From an uncultured Clostridia bacterium (GTDB taxonomy: Bacteria; Bacillota; Clostridia; Christensenellales; UBA1242): a stretch of DNA of 45,290 nt. The stretch is taken from assembly GCA_934754445.1 (NCBI GenBank), contig CAKVHZ010000009.1, forward strand, positions 1 through 45,290. Reading direction: 5' to 3'. Position numbers and translations under genes: made by a program. Positions 15,781 to 22,580 of the stretch are shown here, one piece after another. Below the pieces are notes generated by a model that worked only from the letters and a program-made list of their open reading frames with translations, had not been told where the DNA came from and did not search any database. Numbering within the stretch: the stretch's first letter is position 1; each line of letters begins with the position of its first letter.

Positions 15781-18168
15781 ATGAAATTATCTGATTTTAT
15801 ATTAAAAACAAGTTTGCCAAATTCTAATTTAAATGGTGAAATGTCTGATAAAAAGTTTGAAACTAAAGATAAGATTTTTCTTTTGTCTAAAATGCAATAT
15901 GTAACTTTTACAAATTTAGAAAACCCTAGTTTTCCGCTTTCTCCTAAAGCCACTGATTATGCAATTTTGTCTGAAGTGAAATATTTTGATGGTGATAGTT
16001 TTTCAGGTTTTCCTTTTTATTTGAGAACTACATGTAATACTAAAAATGATTCGGTAGAACAATATTGTGTTTCTTTTTTTTCTGAAGAAAAAATCACTGA
16101 TTGTTTTCAAGGTATAAGACCAGCATTATTTTTAAATGCAAATGCGATTTCAAATGTAAGAAATAGTTGTCCAAATTCTAAATTCTTTAAAATTAAAGAA
16201 CAAAAACAAGGTAAAATTAAATATCACACAATAACTTTTGGTGAGTTTCCTAAATCTGTTGTAAGTGATAAAAAATTAATAAAAAACATTAAAGAAAATG
16301 GGAAAGAAACAGGACAAAAGTTTTATTGTAATTATGATTTAAGTGGATGGTTGAATACTCGCAAAGTCATTGAATTTAATGGTGAAAGATATGTTAAAAT
16401 GATAAGCAATACGGGATATATAAAACTATCAAACAAAAAAACAGCTAAAAAGGGAAATGATTATTATGTAAAAGTTGAACCTATAACTTGGTGTATTGCA
16501 AATTGGGATTGTTTACCTAAAACCATCAACCCATTGGGATATGAAACTCAAAGTAAAATGCTTTTAATTTCTGAAGATGTTTTGTTTTCAATGCCATTTT
16601 ATTCAGTGGATATATTGTCAGGGGTATTAACTACTCCACAAAATGCAAATTTATGGCAAAATAGCACAATAAGGGGTTATTTGAATGGCATTAATGTTAA
16701 TTATGTAAAGACAAATGGTAATTCCTTATATTCAACACCTGGTGGTGGAGATTTTTCTAATGGTGATGATGGATTTTTATCTCAAGCATTTAGTGCGAAT
16801 TTAACAAATGTGAACATATTTAGCAATGCTAATGGTAAAAGTAATGATGAAAGTAATGAAAAAAGTGACGATACAGGAACTAACAAAAAAAAGAATAAAA
16901 ATACTAACGAAATTAATAATTTTGGAGCAAAAAATATGAATAAAAATGTTTATAACTTTAATTTTAATGATTTATCTAACGATGATTTATTAAATTTATA
17001 CATAAAATCAAATACAGCAGTATTTTTGCATGGAACAAGTGGTGTTGGTAAAAGTTCAAGAGTAAAACAAATTGACCCAGATGCAACAAGAATAACATTA
17101 AGACCACAAATGAACCCAGAAGAAATTGATGGCATTTTAAATAGAGAAACAGGGGAGTTTATTCCACCATTATGGTATACTCAGTTAGTTGAAAAATGCA
17201 AGGCAGAGCCAAACAAAAAACATATTTTATTCATTGACGAATTAACGAATGTTAAACCAACAGTGCAAAGTTTAGTATATTCAATCGTATTAGATAGAGC
17301 GGGAAAAGATGGTTTATGGCCATTACCAGAAAATGCGGTTGTTGTGGCAGCAGGTAATGAAAATGCTGATAATTTAGCAGCATATCCACTAACAAATGCT
17401 TTATTTAGAAGATTTTGCCACATATATTTTGAAGTTAATAAAGAACAATGGCTAGATTGGGCAATGGGTATTAAAAATAAAGTAGAAGAACCAAAACCTA
17501 TAGACAAAAATAAAAGGGCAAGAATACACCCAGCAATTGTTGCATATTTAATGTCTAGAGATGAAAATATTTTAAATCAAGATTTAGATGAAGAAAATCC
17601 TGAAATCGTAACCGACCCTAGAAAATGGGAAATTGCTAGTAATGTTTTATATGCTACTAATAATCCTAAAGCATTAATACCGGCAATAGGAGAAGATATA
17701 ACTGCAGATTTTGTAGGCTTTGTAACAAAATGTAATATTTCAGTTAATGATGTTATGGAAAATTCTTTTAATCCCAATAGTTTTAAAAATTTAGATATTT
17801 CAAGCAAGTTATCAAATATTATGAGTTTAACAACAGCAAAAGAAGAAGAATTACCTAAAGTAAGAAGTTTTATTTCTAATTATTTTGGAAAAGAAATTTT
17901 AGCGACTTTTGATACTATGTGGATAAGAAATGACCCCGAAAGAGCGCAAATAATTTATGAATGCGTAAATGGGAAAATTTACACCAAAAATCAAAAAACA
18001 AACACAAATATAAACCATAATACTAATACTAATACTAATACTAATACTAATACTAAACCAGAGAAAAATAGTAGCACCAATACAAATAGTAGTAGCAACA
18101 ATAATACTAATACAACAAAACAAGTAAAAAGTTTATTAGATAAAATTGGTTCAATTTTAAATAAATAA
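15781..18168 (+). CDS. MoxR-type AAA+ ATPase with DUF6273-like N-terminal segments
   Basis: 795 residues. Residues about 31-122 resemble the C-terminal half of DUF6273 (TDYA, a WWLRSP-like YLRTT, and GIRPALFLN). Residues about 146-340 resemble its N-terminal half (FGEFPKS, KVEPITWCI, LLISEDVL, LWQNSTIRGYLNG). A polar linker leads to a MoxR AAA+ core: Walker A GTSGVGKS (418-425), Walker B ILFIDE (482-487), sensor-1 AAGNEN (523-528) and an Arg pair (543-544). The C-terminal ~60 residues include an Asn-Thr dipeptide repeat coded by a hexanucleotide tandem repeat. MoxR ATPases usually remodel complexes together with VWA proteins, and such a gene follows after 11 bases. It has an AGGAG site. The substrate is unknown. 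Confidence 0.85.
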   Translation: MKLSDFILKTSLPNSNLNGEMSDKKFETKDKIFLLSKMQYVTFTNLENPSFPLSPKATDYAILSEVKYFDGDSFSGFPFYLRTTCNTKNDSVEQYCVSFFSEEKITDCFQGIRPALFLNANAISNVRNSCPNSKFFKIKEQKQGKIKYHTITFGEFPKSVVSDKKLIKNIKENGKETGQKFYCNYDLSGWLNTRKVIEFNGERYVKMISNTGYIKLSNKKTAKKGNDYYVKVEPITWCIANWDCLPKTINPLGYETQSKMLLISEDVLFSMPFYSVDILSGVLTTPQNANLWQNSTIRGYLNGINVNYVKTNGNSLYSTPGGGDFSNGDDGFLSQAFSANLTNVNIFSNANGKSNDESNEKSDDTGTNKKKNKNTNEINNFGAKNMNKNVYNFNFNDLSNDDLLNLYIKSNTAVFLHGTSGVGKSSRVKQIDPDATRITLRPQMNPEEIDGILNRETGEFIPPLWYTQLVEKCKAEPNKKHILFIDELTNVKPTVQSLVYSIVLDRAGKDGLWPLPENAVVVAAGNENADNLAAYPLTNALFRRFCHIYFEVNKEQWLDWAMGIKNKVEEPKPIDKNKRARIHPAIVAYLMSRDENILNQDLDEENPEIVTDPRKWEIASNVLYATNNPKALIPAIGEDITADFVGFVTKCNISVNDVMENSFNPNSFKNLDISSKLSNIMSLTTAKEEELPKVRSFISNYFGKEILATFDTMWIRNDPERAQIIYECVNGKIYTKNQKTNTNINHNTNTNTNTNTNTKPEKNSSTNTNSSSNNNTNTTKQVKSLLDKIGSILNK
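18018..18056 (+). repeat. Hexanucleotide tandem repeat (TAATAC) coding for Asn-Thr
   Basis: Six uninterrupted copies of TAATAC (18018-18053) plus a partial copy, inside the tail of the MoxR gene. They encode alternating Thr and Asn. The unit is two codons, so slippage changes length without breaking the frame. Confidence 0.95.
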
Positions 18169-18179
18169 TTTGAGGCAAA

Positions 18180-19439
18180 ATGGAAGAATTAAATTTTGAT
18201 ATAAACAAAATAAAAAGAAGGATGTTAAGAAAGTATCCTGTTTTTGGCTCAATTATTAACACTGTAAGTTACAATATAACTAATAAAATTGAAACTGCTG
18301 GCACTGATGGGAAAAATATTTATTTTAATCCAGATTTTATGAATACTTTAAGCGAAGATGAGCAAGTATTTATATTTTCTCATGAAGTTTGCCACATTGC
18401 ATTAAATCATGTTACAAGAAGAAAAGATAAAGATAAAAAACTTTGGAATATAGCAACTGATGCCGTAATAAATCAACATTTGGTTCATGATGGTTTACCT
18501 ATAGTTGAAGGTGGTGTTGATATAAAAGATGCTTCAAATTTTGATGCCGAAGAACTATATAATAAATTACTAAACGAACAAAAAAATAATAATGATAAAA
18601 ACTTAAATGAGCAACATTTTGAAGATAATTTTAAATCACATACATTGTGGGATAAGTCATTAAATAATGATGTGAATAACGAGCAAGAAAACGGAAATCA
18701 AATAAAAAATTCTTCAAGTGATAAAAACCTTAGTGAAAAGAACATTTTTAAGCAAAATGAAGATGAAAAAATAAAAATAGCCGAAAAGATTATGGATAAA
18801 TTAAAAACAAATCGAAAAGGTATTGAAAGAAATTCTGGGGTGACTAATCTGGGTAATGTTGGTAAAGCAAAATCAGTAACAAACTGGAAGAAATTATTGT
18901 TAAAAGCGTTAGACTATGAAGATGAACGTTGGGGACATAAGTTTTCAAATGCTCAAAGTGGCTATGTGGCTAGAATTGAAGATATTGAAAGAGATGAACA
19001 AGTTGAAACTGAAATCATTTTAGATGTAAGTGGCTCAGTTAGTAAAGATTTGTTAATTAACTTTTTAAGACAAGTAAAAAATATACTAAAGAATTCTAAA
19101 ATTAAGATAGGCACGTTTTCATCTAATTTCCATGGTTTTAAAGAGATTAAAAAAGAAATTGATATTGATAATTTAGTTTTGCCTATTGGTGGTGGAACAA
19201 ATTTTGATAGTGCAAGTAAGGCATTTTCTAAAAAAAGAGATATTAATAAGATTTGTTTTACTGATGGTGTAGATAATGGTGATGCAGGAATACAAGATAA
19301 ACGAAAAGATATAATTTGGTTAACTTTTAAAAATAAAGATTTTAAACCAGATTTTGGAAAAGTTATTTATGTTCCCGAAGAAAGTTTAGAAGATAATAAG
19401 AAAAGTAAGGAAAACTTTGAAACGACATTAGAACTTTAA
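18180..19439 (+). CDS. VWA-like protein with putative metallopeptidase domain (DUF2201 type)
   Basis: 419 residues. The N-terminal domain carries HEVCH (68-72), a HEXXH zinc motif, followed by LWNIATDAVINQH, as in the putative metallopeptidase part of DUF2201 proteins. A low-complexity, charged linker runs from about 125 to 230. The C-terminal VWA-like domain has the MIDAS motif DVSGSVS (282-288), GGGTNF and a CFTDGVDNGD acidic stretch. Proteins of this type commonly pair with a MoxR ATPase, as here. The ribosome-binding site is TTGAGGCAA, weak but present, 11 bases after the MoxR stop. It ends in a bidirectional terminator. Peptidase activity is not demonstrated for the family as far as I know. 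Confidence 0.85.
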   Translation: MEELNFDINKIKRRMLRKYPVFGSIINTVSYNITNKIETAGTDGKNIYFNPDFMNTLSEDEQVFIFSHEVCHIALNHVTRRKDKDKKLWNIATDAVINQHLVHDGLPIVEGGVDIKDASNFDAEELYNKLLNEQKNNNDKNLNEQHFEDNFKSHTLWDKSLNNDVNNEQENGNQIKNSSSDKNLSEKNIFKQNEDEKIKIAEKIMDKLKTNRKGIERNSGVTNLGNVGKAKSVTNWKKLLLKALDYEDERWGHKFSNAQSGYVARIEDIERDEQVETEIILDVSGSVSKDLLINFLRQVKNILKNSKIKIGTFSSNFHGFKEIKKEIDIDNLVLPIGGGTNFDSASKAFSKKRDINKICFTDGVDNGDAGIQDKRKDIIWLTFKNKDFKPDFGKVIYVPEESLEDNKKSKENFETTLEL

Positions 19440-19465
19440 AAAATGTGCTTATAGGCACATTTTTA
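19438..19465. terminator. Bidirectional terminator between the VWA gene and the small minus-strand gene
   Basis: A 10-bp stem (19439-19448 with 19455-19464) and a six-base loop. The stem has an A-rich left flank and a T-rich right flank, so it can stop transcription from both directions. Confidence 0.85.
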
Positions 19466-19473
19466 TTTAATAT

Positions 19474-19611
19474 TTATTGGTTTTTATTTTTTAATTCTTC
19501 TAAACACTTTTCGCCTTTTTGCATGATTTCTTTTGCTTTAGGACTAGTGTATACTAAAATTGCACCAACTAATAAGCCCATTGCTAAACCAAATGTAAAA
19601 CTTTCTTTCAT
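19474..19611 (-). CDS. Small YtxH-like membrane protein (45 aa)
   Basis: A short reverse-strand frame of 45 codons. It opens MKESFTFGLAMGLLVGAILV, a single glycine-rich hydrophobic helix, followed by YTSPKAKEIMQKG and a charged helix to the end. This is the layout of YtxH-type proteins (Gly-rich helix, then a SPKSGKE-like turn). It has a near-perfect AGGAGGA ribosome-binding site 7 bases before the ATG, which makes it a real gene despite its size. It is flanked by the bidirectional terminator and divergent from ruvX; a TATAAT lies at 19632-19627 on its strand. Its function is unknown; YtxH members are often linked to stress. Confidence 0.75.
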   Translation of the reverse strand: MKESFTFGLAMGLLVGAILVYTSPKAKEIMQKGEKCLEELKNKNQ

Positions 19612-19701
19612 AATATGTTCCTCCTAATTATATTGTTTGCAAAAATTGTTGTTATATTTAGGTAAATTTTGACATTTATTTTTTTAATTTATAAATTTTT
19701 C

Positions 19702-19730
19702 TTGTTAAAAAAGGAAAAATTTGTTAAAAT
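19702..19730 (+). promoter_or_regulatory. Promoter of ruvX-DUF1292
   Basis: TTGTTA (19702-19707), a 17-bp spacer and an extended -10 TGTTAAAAT (hexamer 19725-19730), giving a ~14-base leader with AAAGAGG. A second possible -35, TTGACA, lies at 19669-19674 without a clear -10. Confidence 0.55.
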
Positions 19731-19750
19731 AAAATAAAGAGGTTGTTTCT

Positions 19751-20155
19751 ATGAAAATTATGGGTATAGATTTTGGCTTAAAACGAATAGGAATTGCCCT
19801 TAGCGATATTATGGGTTTTTTAGCAAGTCCGTATACCACTTTATATAGACAAGAAGAACAAAAAGATTTAGAATTTATTAAAAAAATTATAACCGAAAAC
19901 AAGGTTGAAACAGTCGTTTTTGGGCTTCCTTTAGAGATGAGTGGGAATAGTGGAGAAATTGTAAATTATACTAAAGATTTTGCCGAAAAACTAAAAAATT
20001 TAACAGGGGTTAAGATTGTTTTTGTAGATGAAAGACTATCTAGCGTAGAAGCTGAAGAACAGTTGAAATCAACAATTAAAGACTGGAAAAAGCGAAAACA
20101 ATTATTAGACCAAGTTTCAGCAAGCATAATATTGCAATCTTATTTAGATAGATAA
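19751..20155 (+). CDS. ruvX: RuvX/YqgF, Holliday-junction resolvase-fold nuclease in rRNA processing
   Basis: 134 residues, normal length. The opening MGIDFGLKRIGIALSD holds the first catalytic Asp of the RNase H fold, VVFGLPLEMSG is the second conserved strand, and FVDERLSSVEAE contains the DERLSS signature. It is implicated in pre-16S rRNA 5'-end processing. AAAGAGG precedes the ATG. In Bacillus yrrK (ruvX) sits beside the DUF1292 gene yrzB; the same pair is found here, 11 bases apart. Confidence 0.95.
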   Translation: MKIMGIDFGLKRIGIALSDIMGFLASPYTTLYRQEEQKDLEFIKKIITENKVETVVFGLPLEMSGNSGEIVNYTKDFAEKLKNLTGVKIVFVDERLSSVEAEEQLKSTIKDWKKRKQLLDQVSASIILQSYLDR

Positions 20156-20166
20156 AGGAGATTTTT

Positions 20167-20466
20167 ATGGAAGAAGAAAAAACAGTTTTTGAAAAATTAT
20201 TTGATGAAAAAGACGATAGTAATATCGTTTTATATGACGAAGAAGAAAAAGCAGTTGAATTTGAACAATGTGCTATAATTCCTATTAAAGAAGATGTTTA
20301 TGCTATTTTAAAACCTGTAAAACCTATGAAAGGTTTAGGTAAAGATGAAGCATTAGTATTTTTGCTTGAAGAAACCGAAGAAGGCGAACAATTATTAACT
20401 ATTGTTGAAGATAATGATATTATTGACTTGGTTTTTGCTGAATACGATAAGTTATTTGAAGAATAA
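20167..20466 (+). CDS. DUF1292 protein (YrzB family)
   Basis: A 99-residue, very acidic protein. The core pattern is that of DUF1292: IVLYDEEEKAVEFEQCAIIP, YAILKPV, DEALVFLLEE, and IVEDNDIIDLVFAEYDKL at the end. The function is unknown; the family is almost always next to ruvX in Firmicutes. It has an AAAGGAG site and ends in an operon closed by the terminator at 20549-20581. Confidence 0.9.
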   Translation: MEEEKTVFEKLFDEKDDSNIVLYDEEEKAVEFEQCAIIPIKEDVYAILKPVKPMKGLGKDEALVFLLEETEEGEQLLTIVEDNDIIDLVFAEYDKLFEE

Positions 20467-20548
20467 TGATTTTATTAAAATATGTTATAAAATCTATTTT
20501 TAAAATAGATAAGTTTTTAGCGTCATTTTATTTCACTAAAATTTATAA

Positions 20549-20581
20549 AAAAGTTGCAAATTATACTTGCAATTTTTTTTT
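20549..20581 (+). terminator. Intrinsic terminator of ruvX-DUF1292
   Basis: An 11-bp stem (20549-20559 with 20567-20577, one G-U pair) with a seven-base loop, followed by a long T tract. The rest of the 253-base gap to rpsB contains the rpsB promoter region and leader. Confidence 0.85.
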
Positions 20582-20597
20582 GATTATGCTATTATTA

Positions 20598-20648
20598 CTT
20601 TGGTCAAAATTTACACCTTTGGTAAATTTAAAAATTGTTGCCTATAAT
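20598..20648 (+). promoter_or_regulatory. rpsB-tsf promoter region with repeats
   Basis: A perfect TATAAT lies at 20643-20648 with a weak TTGGTA at 20619-20624 (18-bp spacer). CTTTGGT occurs twice (20598-20604 and 20617-20623), and an 8-bp inverted repeat (20607-20614 with 20622-20629) overlaps the -35 element, so this could be an operator. The predicted leader to the ATG is about 65 bases. Confidence 0.45.
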
Positions 20649-20719
20649 TTTTAGGTTGTTTTTAGAGTTTTAAAACCATTGGGAAGACTAAAAAACAAAA
20701 TCAAAAGGAGAATTAAAAG

Positions 20720-21520
20720 ATGAGTGCTGTTTCAATGAAACAACTACTAGAAGCTGGTGTTCATTTCGGTCACCAAACTAGAAAATGGAATCCAAAAATG
20801 GATAAGTATATTTTTTCTGCTCGAAAAGATATTCATATTATTGACTTAGAGCAAACTTTAGAATTAATCGACAAGGCTTACGATTTCGTAAAAGAAAGCG
20901 TTAAAGAAGGTAAAACTGTTTTATTTGTAGGAACAAAAAAACAAGCTCAAGACGCAGTTAAAGAAGAAGCTGAAAGATGCGGTATGTATTATATTAACTC
21001 TCGTTGGCTTGGTGGTACTTTAACTAACTTTAAAACTGTTAAAAAAAGTATTGAAAGATTAAATAAATTAAATCAAATGGAAAAAACAGGTGAATTTGAT
21101 TTATTACCTAAAAAAGAAGTTATTAAATTAAAATTAGAAAGAGATAAACTTGAAAAGAACCTTGGTGGTATTAAAGATATGACTAAACTTCCAGGTGTAA
21201 TTTTCGTAGTAGATAGCAAAAAAGAACATATTTGCGTAAAAGAAGCAAAAGCTTTAAATATCCCTACAGTTGGTTTAATTGATACTAACTGTGACCCAGA
21301 TAACATTACTTGTGTTATTCCAGGTAACGATGATGCTATTCGTTCAGTTAAATTAATTGCTGCTGCTATGGCAAATGCAGTAATTGAAGCAAAAGAAGGC
21401 GTTCAATTAACAGTTGAATTACCAGAACTTGATGGCGAAAAAAATGAAACTGAAAAAAGTTTAGATGATATTGAAAAAGTTTTTGAATCAGAAACAAAAA
21501 CAGACAAAGCCGAAAACTAA
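20720..21520 (+). CDS. rpsB: Ribosomal protein S2
   Basis: 266 residues. Typical S2 blocks are present: AGVHFGHQTRKWNPKM near the start, FVGTKKQAQDAV, RWLGGTLTNFKT, PGVIFVVD and the NIPTVGLIDTNCDPD signature. The acidic tail of about 40 residues (ELDGEKNETEKS...) is somewhat long. It binds the 30S head/body junction. It has a strong AAAGGAG. tsf follows after 11 bases in the universal rpsB-tsf order. The ~65-base leader could house autogenous control, as known for rpsB in other bacteria, but I cannot identify a known motif. Confidence 0.97.
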   Translation: MSAVSMKQLLEAGVHFGHQTRKWNPKMDKYIFSARKDIHIIDLEQTLELIDKAYDFVKESVKEGKTVLFVGTKKQAQDAVKEEAERCGMYYINSRWLGGTLTNFKTVKKSIERLNKLNQMEKTGEFDLLPKKEVIKLKLERDKLEKNLGGIKDMTKLPGVIFVVDSKKEHICVKEAKALNIPTVGLIDTNCDPDNITCVIPGNDDAIRSVKLIAAAMANAVIEAKEGVQLTVELPELDGEKNETEKSLDDIEKVFESETKTDKAEN

Positions 21521-21531
21521 AGGAGAATTTT

Positions 21532-22416
21532 ATGTTTACAGTTGAAGATGTAAAAAAATTAAGAGAAATGACTGGCGTAGGTATGCTAGATTGTAAAAAT
21601 GCTTTACAAGAAACTGATGGTGATTTAGATAAAGCAGTTGAAATTTTAAGAGAAAAAGGCTTTGCAAAAGCAGCAAAAAAAGCAAGCAGAATTGCAGCAG
21701 AAGGTGCAGTTGGTGCTTATGTTAATGGTAATGTAGGTGTTTTAGTAGAAGTAAACTGTGAATCAGACTTTGTTTCTAAAGGCGATAAATTCCAAGAAAT
21801 TGTTAACAATATTGCTAAAGTTGTTGCAAATAATAAACCAAAAACTGTTGAAGAATTAAATTCTTGCAAATTTGGTGAAGGCACTGTTGCAGACTATATT
21901 ACAGAAAGAACTATGGTTATTGGAGAAAAACTTTCTATTAGAAGATTTGAAGTTTTTGAAACTGCTGGTAAAATTGAAAGTTATATCCACATGGGCGGAA
22001 AAGTTGGTGTTATGGTAGAAGCTAATCCATTTAACGGTGGGGAAGACTTACTTCATGATGTAGCATTACAAATTGCTGCTGCTAAACCAACATATTTAGA
22101 TAAGTCTGAAGTTCCTAGTGAAGTTATTAGCCATGAAAAAGAAATCTTACTTGCTCAAATGCAAAATGATGAAAAAAATGCTAATAAACCTAAAGAAATT
22201 TTAGAAAAAATTGTTAGCGGTAAAGTTGGCAAATTCTATACTGAAAATTGCTTATTAAACCAACTATTTGTTAAAGATGACTCTAAAACTATTAGCGAAG
22301 TTATAGGAAATAACTTTAAAGTTGTTAGATTTGTTCGTTATGAAATGGGCGAAGGCTTAGAAAAGAAAAACGAAAACTTTGCTGAAGAAGTTGCAAAAAT
22401 GGGTCATAAAGACTAA
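21532..22416 (+). CDS. tsf: Elongation factor Ts
   Basis: 294 residues, standard. The N-terminal UBA-like domain has LREMTGVGMLDCKNAL, the core has VEVNCESDFVSK, and two dimerisation-domain repeats follow. It recycles EF-Tu-GDP. AAAGGAG precedes the ATG. In Bacillus pyrH follows; here the downstream slot has a terminator and two inverted genes instead, so the transcription unit ends after tsf. Confidence 0.97.
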   Translation: MFTVEDVKKLREMTGVGMLDCKNALQETDGDLDKAVEILREKGFAKAAKKASRIAAEGAVGAYVNGNVGVLVEVNCESDFVSKGDKFQEIVNNIAKVVANNKPKTVEELNSCKFGEGTVADYITERTMVIGEKLSIRRFEVFETAGKIESYIHMGGKVGVMVEANPFNGGEDLLHDVALQIAAAKPTYLDKSEVPSEVISHEKEILLAQMQNDEKNANKPKEILEKIVSGKVGKFYTENCLLNQLFVKDDSKTISEVIGNNFKVVRFVRYEMGEGLEKKNENFAEEVAKMGHKD

Positions 22417-22441
22417 TCATTAAAATTTTTACCACTTAAAC

Positions 22442-22477
22442 TTAAATTAATTAATTTGATTTAATTAACTAATTTAA
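22442..22477. repeat. AT-only imperfect palindrome downstream of tsf
   Basis: The arms 22442-22456 and 22463-22477 pair with a single mismatch around a six-base loop. It lacks a T tract and lies upstream of the real terminator. Its role is unknown; it may be a 3'-end processing stop. Confidence 0.6.
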
Positions 22478-22502
22478 TGTTTTTGTATGCAATTTTAAAT
22501 TT

Positions 22503-22533
22503 AAAAGACTTTATTAATATAAGGTCTTTTTTT
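22503..22533 (+). terminator. Intrinsic terminator of rpsB-tsf
   Basis: A 9-bp stem (22503-22511 with 22522-22530, one G-U pair) and a T run. Confidence 0.8.
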
Positions 22534-22552
22534 ATTTTTAAAATAATTAAGA

Positions 22553-22580
22553 AAAAAATGCCTAATTTTAGGCATTTTTT
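22553..22580. terminator. Bidirectional terminator at the 3' end of the PHP gene
   Basis: A perfect 12-bp stem (22553-22564 with 22569-22580), a four-base loop, and A/T tracts on both sides. The right arm includes the last codons of the minus-strand PHP gene. It insulates rpsB-tsf from the inverted pair. Confidence 0.9.

Noticed and set aside
18001..18120. Possible CRISPR-like repeats
   Set aside because: The repeats are six-base tandem units inside a coding frame, with no spacers and no cas genes.
19445..19627. A 60-codon plus-strand frame after the VWA gene
   Set aside because: It begins inside a terminator hairpin and is antisense to the small YtxH-like gene, which has an AGGAGGA site and a sensible protein.
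20466..20654. A 62-codon frame starting at the DUF1292 stop
   Set aside because: It runs across the intrinsic terminator at 20549-20581 and into the rpsB promoter; its composition is AT-noise and it has no ribosome-binding site.
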